Assembly: GCF_039530285.1 (NCBI RefSeq) | Contig: NZ_BAAAOK010000015.1 | Coordinates: 310,001-374,000 of the forward strand | Source: Actinomadura_C alba | GTDB taxonomy: Bacteria; Actinomycetota; Actinomycetes; Streptosporangiales; Streptosporangiaceae | DNA length: 64,000 nucleotides | Direction of reading: 5' to 3' | Part shown: in pieces, positions 44,582 through 53,695 of the stretch | Layout of the letters: every line of letters begins with the position of its first letter | Position numbering within the stretch: the stretch's first letter is position 1 | Notes under the pieces: model-generated | The model's input: the letters and a program-made list of their open reading frames with translations, nothing else | Told to the model about the DNA's origin: nothing | Database searches by the model: none | Translations under genes and position numbers: made by a program

Positions 44582-45238
44582 ATGAAGGTGAACGGCAGTG
44601 CCACGGTCGCCGCGCCGCTTCCACGGGTCTGGGAGGCCCTGCGAGACCCCGCCGTACTCGTCCGCGCCATCCCCGGATGCCAGGTCCTGGAAGCCACAGG
44701 CACGGATACCTACAACATGACGATCATTGCCGGCGTCGCCTCGATCAAGGGCACCTACGTCGGGCGGGTCGCCCTCTCCGAGCCTGAGCCGCCACACGCG
44801 TTCGTGCTGCGCGCCCAGGGACAGGGTGCCCCCGGCACGATCGACGCCGTCGTACAGGTCCGGCTGTCGGAGGGGGACGGCGGCACCCAGGTGCACTATG
44901 ACGCCGACGCGACGGTCGGCGGGATGATCGGCGGAGTCGGCCAGCGGATGCTCGGTTCGGTGGCGAAGCGGACCGCAGGCGAGTTCTTCGCGGCCGTCGA
45001 GCGCACGCTCACGGTGCCGGTACTGGCGGCGGAGGCGATGCCCCCTTCGGCGCCACCCTCCGTACCCGCGTCGCGGTCCGAGCCGGTCCCCGCGGCCGGC
45101 ACGGTGTACGAGGCGCCCCGGCGGTCTGAGCCGGCGACGTTGCCGATGGCCGTCGCGTTCGGCAGCGGCGGCGTCGTCGCGCTCGCGGGCGTCGCCATGG
45201 GCTTTCTGCTGGGACGGCGGTCTCGCCGCCGGACATGA
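44582..45238 (+). CDS. coxG: CoxG-like SRPBCC protein with C-terminal membrane anchor
   Basis: A 218-aa protein: an N-terminal CoxG/SRPBCC domain (MKVNGSATVAAPLPRVWEAL, then RAIPGCQVLEA and IKGTYVGRVAL), a Pro/Ser-rich linker and a C-terminal TM helix (VVALAGVAMGFLLG) with a basic end, RRSRRRT. In carboxydotrophs CoxG helps anchor the molybdenum hydroxylase to the membrane, and this domain order fits. It lies ~6.8 kb after the Mo subunit, separated by the island. Confidence 0.87.
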   Translation: MKVNGSATVAAPLPRVWEALRDPAVLVRAIPGCQVLEATGTDTYNMTIIAGVASIKGTYVGRVALSEPEPPHAFVLRAQGQGAPGTIDAVVQVRLSEGDGGTQVHYDADATVGGMIGGVGQRMLGSVAKRTAGEFFAAVERTLTVPVLAAEAMPPSAPPSVPASRSEPVPAAGTVYEAPRRSEPATLPMAVAFGSGGVVALAGVAMGFLLGRRSRRRT

Positions 45239-45291
45239 CGGCCGTGGGGACCGCCGTGTCTCGCCGCCGGACATGACGGCCGTGGGGACCG
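45221..45291. repeat. Tandem duplication of 33 bp with 38-bp period
   Basis: The 33 bases beginning TCTCGCCGCCGGACATGACG at 45221 recur exactly at 45259. The first copy contains the end and stop codon of coxG; the second copy is intergenic. Confidence 0.9.
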
Positions 45292-45465
45292 GCCGGGCCA
45301 ACGGACCACCGTCACGGTGGGACGCGCTTCCGGCCGTGATGACCGCGATGCGACCGTCGCGGTGGGCGAGCCCGGCCCGGTGCCCCGGGTGACCGGGAGC
45401 GGTCCGGTACTGCGCCATGCTTTGGGATGCAGTGTCGCTACTCGCAGGCCCATGGGGGATAGGTC

Positions 45466-45954
45466 ATGACGTATCCAGAACCGCGTTACCTCGGCGACAA
45501 GGGGGAGATCAGCGCCACCTACCGCGCCGCGGATCATCCGCCCGAGCTGACGTACCAGTCCGGCAACACGGTGCACTACCTGGCGGCCGGCGCTTCGACG
45601 AACGGCCAGTTCGGCCTCTACCGCTGGGAGATGGGACCGGAGCCGAGCGGCCCGGACGCGCACTTCCACAAGTCGATCTCGGAGTCGTTCTTCATCCTCG
45701 CCGGGACGGTGCGCATCTACGACGGCACCCGCTGGATCGACACCAGGCCGGGTGACTTCGTGCACGTCCCCGAGGGCGGGATCCACGCGTTCCGCAACGA
45801 GTCGGGTGAGCCGGCGTCGATGCTGCTGCACTTCGCGCCAGGGGCGCCACGAGAGGGTTACTTCGAGGGCCTCGCGGAATTCGCCGTGTCGGGACGGCCC
45901 AGCGACGAAGAACTCGCGGAGTTCTATTTCCGCCATGACACCTTCTGGCTCTAG
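45466..45954 (+). CDS. Cupin-domain protein
   Basis: A 162-aa single-cupin protein. Motif 1 is spread over DAHFHKSISESFFILAGTVR (H-x-H...E) and motif 2 over GDFVHVPEGGIHAFRN, giving a metal site. No specific reaction can be named. ATG 45466 lies shortly after GGGGATAGG. Stands alone between coxG and FKBP. Confidence 0.83.
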   Translation: MTYPEPRYLGDKGEISATYRAADHPPELTYQSGNTVHYLAAGASTNGQFGLYRWEMGPEPSGPDAHFHKSISESFFILAGTVRIYDGTRWIDTRPGDFVHVPEGGIHAFRNESGEPASMLLHFAPGAPREGYFEGLAEFAVSGRPSDEELAEFYFRHDTFWL

Positions 45955-46044
45955 CCGCGGCGGGGCGCGCCCGCGCGGGACATGGCCGGGATGGACGAAT
46001 CGGTCCGAGCGTCCTGCCCGCCATGCCCCGCCGGGCGTACCGGA

Positions 46045-46419
46045 TCAGTTCACGGACAGCAGGTCGACCACGAAGATGAGGGTCTCGCCGGGCTTGATGG
46101 CGTTGCCCGAGCCGCGGTTGCCGTATCCGAGGTGCGGCGGTATGACGAGCTTGCGCCGTCCGCCGACCTTCATGCCCTTGACACCGAGGTCCCATCCGGC
46201 GATGACCCGCTTGCCGCCGAGTGGGAACTGGAACGGCTGGCCGCGGTTCCACGACGCGTCGAACTCCTCGCCGGTGGAGAAGGAGACGCCGACGTAGTGG
46301 ACGGTGACGTTGGAGCCGTGCGTGGCCTCCGCTCCGTCTCCCACCACGATGTCGGTGATGTCGAGGTTGGCGGGCGGGGAGCCCTCGGGGAAGTCGATCT
46401 CGGGCCTTTCAAGCGCCAT
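46045..46419 (-). CDS. FKBP-type peptidyl-prolyl cis-trans isomerase
   Basis: A 124-aa cytoplasmic single-domain FKBP: VTVHYVGVSFSTGEEFDASW, FPLGGKRVIAGWDLGVKGMK and RKLVIPPHLGYGNRGSG contain the usual active-site residues. It catalyses proline isomerisation in protein folding. No signal peptide. Confidence 0.93.
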   Translation of the reverse strand: MALERPEIDFPEGSPPANLDITDIVVGDGAEATHGSNVTVHYVGVSFSTGEEFDASWNRGQPFQFPLGGKRVIAGWDLGVKGMKVGGRRKLVIPPHLGYGNRGSGNAIKPGETLIFVVDLLSVN

Positions 46420-46598
46420 CGCAAGGCTCCTGGCTGGGTCGATTGATGGAGTGGTTCGGTGCCCGCAACCCTATCCAGGCCCTCATGCGCACTCCGGGGG
46501 AGGACCGCATCAGACGGCAGAGTCGCCGAAGATCTGCGGATCCGTTGGCAGATGTCGACGGTTCCGCGGACCGTGGGCGGAGGGTAGACCTTGGTGCC

Positions 46599-48752
46599 AT
46601 GCGCATCCGGATCGGCATCGACACCGGCGGCACGTTCACCGACGTGGTCGCCCTGGACGAGGCGACGGGCGAGGTGGTCACCACGAAGACGCCGTCCACT
46701 CCAGCCGACCCCGCCGAGGGGTTCATGGCCGGGGTGCGGAAGGGGCTTGCCCTGCTCGGCGCGAGCGGTCCCGATCTCGCCGCGGTGTCGCACGGCACCA
46801 CCGTCGCGACCAACCAGTTGCTCGAGGACCGCATCGAGGACCTCGGCTTCGTCACCACCGAGGGCTTCGAGTTCGTCCTGGAGATCGGCCGGCAGAGTGT
46901 GCCCGACGGCTACGGGAACTCCTACTTCTGGGTGAAGCCGCCGCGCATCGTCCCCGTACACCGGGTGAAGACCGTCGGCGGGCGGCTCGACCACACCGGT
47001 GCGGAGCTCCGGCCGTTCGACGAGGACGGGGCGATCGCCGTGGCGCGCTGGTTCCGCGACCAGGGGATCGCCACGATCGGCGTCTGCTTCCTGCACTCCT
47101 ACGCCGACCCCGGCCATGAGCTGCGGATGGCCGAGGTACTGCGCCGTGAGCACCCGGACGCGGTCGTGTCGCTGTCCAGCGAGGTGTTGCGCGAGTACCG
47201 GGAGTACGAGCGGTCGGTGACGACTCTGGTCGACGCGGCGGTAAAACCGACGATGACCCGCTACATCGCCCGGATCGCCGACCGGCTCGCCGAACTGGAT
47301 GACGCGGGACCGGGCGCCGAGGGGGCGCGCGACACCGCGGCGGTGCCGTTCTACGTCATGAAGTCGAACGGGGGCGTGCTCTCGGCCGAGGAGGTCGTGC
47401 ACCAGCCGATCACGACGGTGCTGTCCGGGCCCGCCGCGGGCGCGCTCGGCGCCGCCCTCATCGCCGAGACCGCGGGGCATCGCTCGGTGATCACGCTGGA
47501 CGGAGGCGGTACGTCGACGGACGTGGCCGTGGTGCTCGACGGCGAGCCGACACTGACCACGGAGGGCTCCGTCGGCCGCTACCCCTCCAAGATCCCCATG
47601 ATCGACATCGTCACCGTCGGCGCGGGCGGCGGATCGATGGCGTGGGTCTCACCCGAGGGCACGCTCAAGGTGGGGCCGGCCTCCGCCGGTGCGGACCCGG
47701 GCCCGCTCTGCTACGGCAGGGGCGGCGCGACGCCGCCCGGCGCTCGAACGGGTGCCGCGCCGACCGTGACCGATGCCCACGTGTACCTCGGGCGGGTCCC
47801 GCCGCACCTCCTCGGGGGTGAGATCCCGCTGGACGTGGCCGCGGCGAGGACCGGCCTGGCCGGTCTCGCGGACGAGCTCGGCCTGGACCTCGAGCGCTGC
47901 GCCGCCGGGATGCTGGAGATCAGCGCCTGGAACCAGGCGAACGCGATCAGGCAGATCACCGTCAAGCGCGGCCTGGACGTCCGCGATCACCCGATGGTGG
48001 CCTTCGGCGGCTCGGGTCCGCTGCTGGTCTGCCGGCTCATCGACATCCTCGGGCTGCCTTCGGCGCTGATCCCGCGGAACCCGGGGAACCTGTCCGCCTT
48101 CGGGCTGCTCACCGTCGACGTCAAGAACGACTACGTACGGACCCACGTAGCCCGCGACACCGGTCTCGACCTCACCCCGATCGCCGACGTCCTCGCGGAC
48201 CTCGAGCGGCAGGCCGCGCGCACCCTCGCCCAGGAGGGTTTCGCGTCAGCGGAGCAGCGGTTCCAGCGTTCGGTCGACCTGCGCTACTACGGTCAGGCCT
48301 TCGAGGTACGAGTGGCCGCGCCGGGCGGCCCGGTCGACTCCGGTTTCCGCGCCGACGTCCTCGCGCGCTTTCACGACGCCCATGAACGGCTGTACGGCTA
48401 CTGCTACCGCGACGACCCGCGGCACGCGGTCGAATGGGTCAATCTGCGCGTCTCGGGGATCGGGCCGATCACCCGGCCCGTACTGAGGAAGAGCCCCGCC
48501 GGGGACGGGGATCCGGCTCGGGCGCGCACCGGTACGCGGCTCGTCTGCTTCGGTGACACGGAGGGCGGCCGGGACGCCGGGTGGGCGGACACCCCGATCT
48601 ACCGGCGGGACGGGCTGGCCCCCGGCGACGTTCTGCGCGGCCCCGCGGTGATCGAGGAGTTCGGCTCGACGCTCCCGCTGCATCCCGGCTTCACCGCCGG
48701 CGTCGACCCGTACGGCGGCATCGTCGTGACTCCGGGCGCTGCTCCGCCGTGA
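46599..48752 (+). CDS. hyuA: Hydantoinase/oxoprolinase family protein, subunit A (HyuA)
   Basis: A 717-aa HyuA-type protein with the actin-like ATPase fold: IGIDTGGTFTDVVALDEATG at the start, AVSHGTTVATNQLLE, EVLREYREYERSVTTLVDAA, TVLSGPAAGALGAA and TLDGGGTSTDVAVV. The superfamily includes ATP-dependent 5-oxoprolinases, N-methylhydantoinases and acetone/acetophenone carboxylases; the substrate is open. ATG 46599 begins the phosphate-binding motif; the frame continues upstream without homology. The partner hyuB follows; the final PP-stop codons coincide with a repeat element. Confidence 0.88.
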   Translation: MRIRIGIDTGGTFTDVVALDEATGEVVTTKTPSTPADPAEGFMAGVRKGLALLGASGPDLAAVSHGTTVATNQLLEDRIEDLGFVTTEGFEFVLEIGRQSVPDGYGNSYFWVKPPRIVPVHRVKTVGGRLDHTGAELRPFDEDGAIAVARWFRDQGIATIGVCFLHSYADPGHELRMAEVLRREHPDAVVSLSSEVLREYREYERSVTTLVDAAVKPTMTRYIARIADRLAELDDAGPGAEGARDTAAVPFYVMKSNGGVLSAEEVVHQPITTVLSGPAAGALGAALIAETAGHRSVITLDGGGTSTDVAVVLDGEPTLTTEGSVGRYPSKIPMIDIVTVGAGGGSMAWVSPEGTLKVGPASAGADPGPLCYGRGGATPPGARTGAAPTVTDAHVYLGRVPPHLLGGEIPLDVAAARTGLAGLADELGLDLERCAAGMLEISAWNQANAIRQITVKRGLDVRDHPMVAFGGSGPLLVCRLIDILGLPSALIPRNPGNLSAFGLLTVDVKNDYVRTHVARDTGLDLTPIADVLADLERQAARTLAQEGFASAEQRFQRSVDLRYYGQAFEVRVAAPGGPVDSGFRADVLARFHDAHERLYGYCYRDDPRHAVEWVNLRVSGIGPITRPVLRKSPAGDGDPARARTGTRLVCFGDTEGGRDAGWADTPIYRRDGLAPGDVLRGPAVIEEFGSTLPLHPGFTAGVDPYGGIVVTPGAAPP

Positions 48753-48793
48753 TCTCGCAGGTGTTCGCGCGGGCATCAGTGAGATCACGGCGG
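48744..48793. repeat. 13-bp inverted repeat between hyuA and hyuB, element copy
   Basis: CCGCCGTGATCTC (48744-48756) and its exact complement (48781-48793) enclose 24 bases. The left arm includes the hyuA stop codon. The first 26 bases match 23 of 26 positions of the element at 55681, so the two are related. Confidence 0.75.
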
Positions 48794-48815
48794 TAGAGGG
48801 GTGAGGGAGGACGCA

Positions 48816-50693
48816 ATGAAGGTCGATCCGGTCCTGTTGGAGATCGTCGAGGGGACCCTCGCGTCGGTGGAGCGGGAGGTCGAGACGGCCATCGCCCGCA
48901 CCGCGAGATCGCCGATGATCCGGGACGCCCACGACTTCCGCGCGGGCATCCACGACCGGAGGCTGCGCAAGCTGACCGGCCGGTCCTACTCCGCGCTCGT
49001 CCAGCCCATCGTCCGTGACTTCCCGCTCGACACGATGCGGCCGGGCGACGTGTTCTTCCACAACGACGTCTACCTTTCCGAGGGCGGTATCGGGCATCTG
49101 CCCGACCTGTGCGTCACCGTCCCGGTCTTCCACGACGGAAAGGTCGCCGCCTTCGTGCAGGCCTTCGGCCACCATGACGACATCGGCGGCGCGGTGCCCG
49201 GCTCGATGCCCTCGCACGCGCGCAGCGCCTTCGAGGAGGGCCTGATGGTCCCCCCGATCAAGCTGTGGGACCAGGGCGTGCCCAACGAGGCCGCGCTGCG
49301 CATCATGACCCGGAACTCCCGGATGCCCGACTCTCTCGCCGGCGACCTCGACGCCGAGTGCTCGGCGTGCCTGATGGGCGCGCGCCGCCTGGGCGAGCTG
49401 TTCGACCGGTACGGGGTCGAGGCCGTCGAGGCGTGCTTCGACGCGATCATCGACAAGACCACCGAGACGTTCCGCCGCGAGATCCTCGCTCGGATCCCGG
49501 ACGGGGAGTACGTCTGGGAGGACTACGCCGAGCACGACGGGGTGGACCCGCCGCGCCTGCACACCCAGCGGATCACGCTGACCAAGACACCGGACCGGAT
49601 CCTCATCGACTTCACCGGGACGTCGCCGCAGGCGAAAGGACCGATCAACCACGCCGGCGACTACGCCGACGGGGTCTTCCTCAAGAAGTGGCTCGCGCCC
49701 GTCCTCCGCAACCTCGCCGACACACCGGAACGGATGGCCGAACTCGACGTCAACGAGGGCGTCGTCCCCCTCATCGAGATGCGGTTCCCCGAGAAGGGGA
49801 CGCTGCTCACGCCCATCTTCCCGGCGCCCACCAACGCCCGTACATTCGTCATCCTGCGCCTGCTCGGCGTGCTCGCCGGCGTGCTGGCCAAGGCGACCGG
49901 CGGGCGGATGCCGGCCGACCAGGAGACCATCCGCTACACCGGGGTGTACGGCGAGCGCGACGGCTCGCCTTACCTCATGCGGGAGGTGCTCGGCGGCGGC
50001 TCGGGGGGCCGCTACTACGCCGACGGCGAGGACACGATCCATGTCGTACCGGACTCGCGCAACATCCCCGTCGAGTTCGCCGAGGCGCGCTGGCCGTTCG
50101 TCGTCGAGCGGCTGGGCCTCGCCGTCGACTCAGGCGGGGCGGGGGAGTTCCGCGGCGGCCTTGGCTACGACAAGCACATCCGCATGCTCGGCGACGCGCA
50201 TTTCATGTCCATCGCCGACCGGTCGATCCTGTCGTGCTGGGGGGTGAACGGCGGTCGCGCCGGGCTTCCGTTCCGGGCGACGGTCGGCGGGCGCGAGATG
50301 GAGGGTCTGGTCGACGACGAGCCCGTGCGCGCGGGCGAGGTCGTGCGGATCCGTACGACCGGCGGCGGCGGATGGGGCGACCCGCTGGACCGCGACCCGG
50401 GCAGGGTGGCGGCCGATGTACGCGACGGCAAGGTCTCGGCGGAGGCGGCACCGGCCGACTACGGCGTCGTCGTCGGGTACGGCCCCGTGCCCTCGGGCGA
50501 AGCCGGGCCCGCGTCCGCCGTCCCGGGCGAGACGGCGGTGGCGGACGACGGACCGGTGGTCGACGAGGCGGCGACGGCGGCGTTGCGGGAGCGTCTCCGG
50601 GCCGAGCGTGGCGCGCCGCCCTTCTTCGACCGCGGGCCGGGCTTTCCCACGTTGTCCGGCGGCCGCGCCCACGCCGACGTGGACATCCTCTGA
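48816..50693 (+). CDS. hyuB: Hydantoinase B/oxoprolinase family protein (HyuB)
   Basis: A 625-aa HyuB-type subunit: VDPVLLEIVEGTLASVEREV, the metal-site-like PGDVFFHNDVYLSEGGIGHL, VQAFGHHDDIGGAVPGS and the C-terminal GGGGWGDPLDRDPGRVAADV, ending in a family-untypical acidic/Ala tail. It forms the hydrolase or carboxylase with HyuA. ATG 48816 follows GGGAGGA. The 63-base gap to hyuA contains a strong inverted repeat, which may attenuate read-through. Confidence 0.88.
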   Translation: MKVDPVLLEIVEGTLASVEREVETAIARTARSPMIRDAHDFRAGIHDRRLRKLTGRSYSALVQPIVRDFPLDTMRPGDVFFHNDVYLSEGGIGHLPDLCVTVPVFHDGKVAAFVQAFGHHDDIGGAVPGSMPSHARSAFEEGLMVPPIKLWDQGVPNEAALRIMTRNSRMPDSLAGDLDAECSACLMGARRLGELFDRYGVEAVEACFDAIIDKTTETFRREILARIPDGEYVWEDYAEHDGVDPPRLHTQRITLTKTPDRILIDFTGTSPQAKGPINHAGDYADGVFLKKWLAPVLRNLADTPERMAELDVNEGVVPLIEMRFPEKGTLLTPIFPAPTNARTFVILRLLGVLAGVLAKATGGRMPADQETIRYTGVYGERDGSPYLMREVLGGGSGGRYYADGEDTIHVVPDSRNIPVEFAEARWPFVVERLGLAVDSGGAGEFRGGLGYDKHIRMLGDAHFMSIADRSILSCWGVNGGRAGLPFRATVGGREMEGLVDDEPVRAGEVVRIRTTGGGGWGDPLDRDPGRVAADVRDGKVSAEAAPADYGVVVGYGPVPSGEAGPASAVPGETAVADDGPVVDEAATAALRERLRAERGAPPFFDRGPGFPTLSGGRAHADVDIL

Positions 50694-50745
50694 GCCGTGC
50701 GTCGGGCCCGCGGGCCGGACGTGCCGTGCTCGGGCCGGCGGGTGC

Positions 50746-51561
50746 TCAAGGCGATGGCGGCCCGAGGCGGCGCCGGGCACGGGAGACCTCCCGCAGCGCG
50801 GCCTCGAGTTCGGTGGCGTCCTGTCCGAGTTCGCGGACCCGGGAGGTCGCGAGATCGTGCCCGACGTTGTCCACGAGGAGTTCCCGGTAGTCCTCGTCGC
50901 GGGACTCGAATTCCCTGATGACCTCGCCGTCGTCCGGTGGCGGCGCCTGCACGGTGTCCTCTCTCACGGCCGGTTCCACGGCCGGCCCGTAGGCGGCGTC
51001 GGCGGCGAGGGCCCGCTCGGCGTACTCCTCGAGTGCCTGAACGCGCTTCACCACCGATTCCTGTGCGGACCTGAGGGCCTCGCGCTGTGGTTTGAACCGG
51101 GCCTTCTGCAGCGGTGTCAGAGCCGATGCGCGCAGGTCTCGCTGCTCCGCCCACATCCGTGACTGCGCCACGAGCGCCTGTGCGATCTCCCACTCCTCCG
51201 CGGGCAGCATCAGTGCGTTGTCCATGTCATCGAGCAGGCCGTCCCGGTTGACCCGGGAGTCGAGCACGGTGCTGATCGCCGACTGGGCGCGCTGCAGGAG
51301 GATCTTGGCGTCGGGGTCGAGGTCGGTGGCCACGACGTACCGCCCGTGGTATTTGCGGCTCAGCCGGGCGGCCCGGCCGTTCCCTCCGAGCAGCGGTGCG
51401 ACGCCGGAGGCCAGCAGGGCCCGCGCTCCCGATCTCGGAGCGGCCGTCGACGGGGTCAGGTGGGCTTGTGCCTCCTGCAGCCGTCGCCGGTCCTCGGCCG
51501 GGATCTGGGGGTCCATGGCCACATGCGGCTCGGCGGAGTCCGGCAGATGTGACAGCGACAT
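50746..51561 (-). CDS. Hypothetical coiled-coil protein
   Basis: A 271-aa protein that I cannot assign. Residues 60-200 are rich in heptad-like Ala/Leu/Gln (LLQRAQSAISTVLDSRVNRD, FKPQREALRSAQESVVKRVQ), suggesting coiled coils, and the C-terminus is again helical (ATELEAALREVSRARRRLG). No signal peptide or TM helix. ATG 51561 chosen; ATG 51516 and an open frame to 51645 are alternatives. Divergent from the pirin pair. Confidence 0.6.
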   Translation of the reverse strand: MSLSHLPDSAEPHVAMDPQIPAEDRRRLQEAQAHLTPSTAAPRSGARALLASGVAPLLGGNGRAARLSRKYHGRYVVATDLDPDAKILLQRAQSAISTVLDSRVNRDGLLDDMDNALMLPAEEWEIAQALVAQSRMWAEQRDLRASALTPLQKARFKPQREALRSAQESVVKRVQALEEYAERALAADAAYGPAVEPAVREDTVQAPPPDDGEVIREFESRDEDYRELLVDNVGHDLATSRVRELGQDATELEAALREVSRARRRLGPPSP

Positions 51562-51642
51562 GGCGACAAGGGTGCCCCAATGCCGAAGATCGCTCCAGCC
51601 GCCGAGGCGAGGAGCGGGCGCAAAGGGGGAATGTTGAATCTT

Positions 51643-51654
51643 CAACTAGAGTTG
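51643..51654 (+). promoter_or_regulatory. Palindrome CAACTAGAGTTG upstream of pirin genes
   Basis: A perfect 5-bp-arm inverted repeat, preceded by TTGAATCTTCAA, in an AT-rich patch about 70 bases before the pirin start. It resembles MerR- or MarR-type operators; which regulator binds is unknown. Confidence 0.4.
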
Positions 51655-51722
51655 TGTCTGACAGCATGACGTTGCCGGGCGGATCGGACCCGGGAACGCC
51701 CAGGAGCGCGAAGGAGATCGCC

Positions 51723-52733
51723 ATGCCTGCAGTGACCGTCGATGACAGGCTCGTCCTGCCACGCGTCCCCCGTCCGGACACCGCCGTGCTCGCCGAACGG
51801 CCGGTCCGCTCCGTGACCACGGCCCCGAGCGGTTTCGAGGGCGAGGGCTTCCCGGTGAGGCGCGCCTTCGCGGGCGTCGAGATGCGCGACCTCGACCCGT
51901 TCATCCACATGGACCAGATGGGTGAGGTCGAGTACGCGCCCGGCGAGCCCAAGGGGACCCCGTGGCATCCGCACCGGGGCTTCGAGACCGTCACCTACAT
52001 CATCGACGGGATCTTCGAGCACTCCGACTCCAACGGCGGCGGCGGTGTCATCACCGACGGCGACACCCAGTGGATGACGGCCGGCAGCGGCCTCTTGCAC
52101 ATCGAGGCCCCGCCCGAGCACCTCGTGGTGTCCGGCGGGCTCTTCCACGGCATCCAGCTCTGGGTGAACCTGCCGCGCGCGAACAAGTTCAACCCGCCGC
52201 GCTACCAGGACATCCGTGCGCGTGAGGCGGCGCTGCTCACGTCGGACGACGGCGGCGCGCTGCTCCGCGTCATCGCGGGGGAGGTCGCCGGGCACGCCGG
52301 CCCCGGATCCACGTTCACCCCGATCTCGCTGATCCACGCCACCGTGAGCCCGGGGGCGCGGCTGACCCTGCCGTGGCGGCCGGACTTCAACGCGCTGGCG
52401 TACGTCCTCGCCGGCGAGGGCAACGTGGGCGCCGAGGCGCGCCCCGTCCACACCGGTCAGCTCGCCGTCTACGGTGCCGGCGACGTCCTCACCGTCGCGG
52501 CCGCACCGCAGCAGGACGGCCGTACGCCCGAGCTGGAGGTGCTCATCCTCGGGGGCCGGCCGATCCGCGAGCCGGTTGCGCACTACGGGCCCTTCGTGAT
52601 GAACACCAGGGCCGAGCTCATTCAGGCGGTCGAGGACTTCCAGGCCGGCCGGCTCGGCGTCATCCCGGCCGAGAAGGTGCCGCACACCGCGCCGGGCGAC
52701 ACCGTCGACGGCACGGGACAGGCCGGGCGATGA
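51723..52733 (+). CDS. Pirin-family protein 1
   Basis: A 336-aa bicupin pirin: the N-terminal domain contains WHPHRGFETVTYIIDG and GSGLLHIEAPPEH with the four metal-binding His/Glu positions, the C-terminal cupin ends PIREPVAHYGPFVMN. Pirins are iron proteins; some are quercetinases and others act as redox-dependent co-regulators. ATG 51723 follows AGGAGA. Its stop overlaps the start of a second pirin. Confidence 0.9.
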   Translation: MPAVTVDDRLVLPRVPRPDTAVLAERPVRSVTTAPSGFEGEGFPVRRAFAGVEMRDLDPFIHMDQMGEVEYAPGEPKGTPWHPHRGFETVTYIIDGIFEHSDSNGGGGVITDGDTQWMTAGSGLLHIEAPPEHLVVSGGLFHGIQLWVNLPRANKFNPPRYQDIRAREAALLTSDDGGALLRVIAGEVAGHAGPGSTFTPISLIHATVSPGARLTLPWRPDFNALAYVLAGEGNVGAEARPVHTGQLAVYGAGDVLTVAAAPQQDGRTPELEVLILGGRPIREPVAHYGPFVMNTRAELIQAVEDFQAGRLGVIPAEKVPHTAPGDTVDGTGQAGR

Positions 52734-53695
52734 GCGACCTCGACACGACGTCCACCCTGACCGTGCGCGGCGGCCGGGGGGACGTCTCGGCCGAGCCGGT
52801 ACGGGAGCTCCTGACCTCCCGGCAGGTTCTGCTCGGCGAGGGCACCCGGGTCCGCCGGCTGCTGCCGAACATCGGCCGGCGGATGGTGGGCGCCTGGTGC
52901 TTCGTGGACCACTACGGCCCCGACGACATCGCCGACGAGACCGGCATGCTGGTGCCGCCGCATCCGCACATGGGCCTTCAGACGGTCAGCTGGCTGCACG
53001 ACGGCGAGGTGCTGCACCGCGACAGTCTCGGCAGCCTGCAGACCGTACGGCCGCGCGAGCTGAGCCTGATGACCGCCGGGCGGGCCATCGCGCACTCCGA
53101 GGAGTCGCCGCGTGATCATCCGCGCGTACTCCATGGCGCGCAGCTGTGGGTGGCGCTACCGGACGCCCACCGCGGCACCGGCCCGCACTTCGAGTTCCAC
53201 GCGCAGCTGCCGGTGGTCACCGCCCACGGGCTGCGCGCGACCGTCATCATGGGCGAGCTGGACGGCGCGGTCTCACCGGGCACGGCCTACTCGCCACTGG
53301 TCGGCGCCGACCTGGCCCTGACCGCCGGCACCGGCACCGCACTGCCGCTCGAACCGGACTTCGAGTACGCGGTGCTCACCATGTCGGGAGAGGCGGAGGT
53401 CGACGGGGTCGCGCTCACGCCCGGGTCGCTGCTCTACCTGGGCTGCGGCCGGTCGAGCCTGCGGCTTCGGGCGGACTCCGACACCGGCCTGATGCTGCTC
53501 GGCGGCGAGCCCTTCGAGGAGCGGATCGTCATGTGGTGGAACCTCATCGGACGTACCGGCGAGGAGATCGCGGAGGCCCGCGCGGCGTGGGCCTCCGGTG
53601 AGCGGTTCGGCACGGTGGACGGCTACGAGGGCGAGCGGCTGGCGGCGCCCGCGCTGCCGGCGACGCCGCTCAAGGCCCGGGGCCGGGCCCGCTGA
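52730..53695 (+). CDS. Pirin-family protein 2
   Basis: A 321-aa pirin, translationally coupled to the first through ATGA at 52730-52733. It has HPHMGLQTVSWLHDGEVLHR and MTAGRAIAHSEESP, where His and Glu ligands are mostly conserved, and a divergent C-terminal cupin with MWWNLIGRT. It belongs to a different pirin subfamily from its neighbour, so a heteromeric pair is possible. Its last 26 bases overlap the kinase gene on the other strand. Confidence 0.9.
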   Translation: MSDLDTTSTLTVRGGRGDVSAEPVRELLTSRQVLLGEGTRVRRLLPNIGRRMVGAWCFVDHYGPDDIADETGMLVPPHPHMGLQTVSWLHDGEVLHRDSLGSLQTVRPRELSLMTAGRAIAHSEESPRDHPRVLHGAQLWVALPDAHRGTGPHFEFHAQLPVVTAHGLRATVIMGELDGAVSPGTAYSPLVGADLALTAGTGTALPLEPDFEYAVLTMSGEAEVDGVALTPGSLLYLGCGRSSLRLRADSDTGLMLLGGEPFEERIVMWWNLIGRTGEEIAEARAAWASGERFGTVDGYEGERLAAPALPATPLKARGRAR

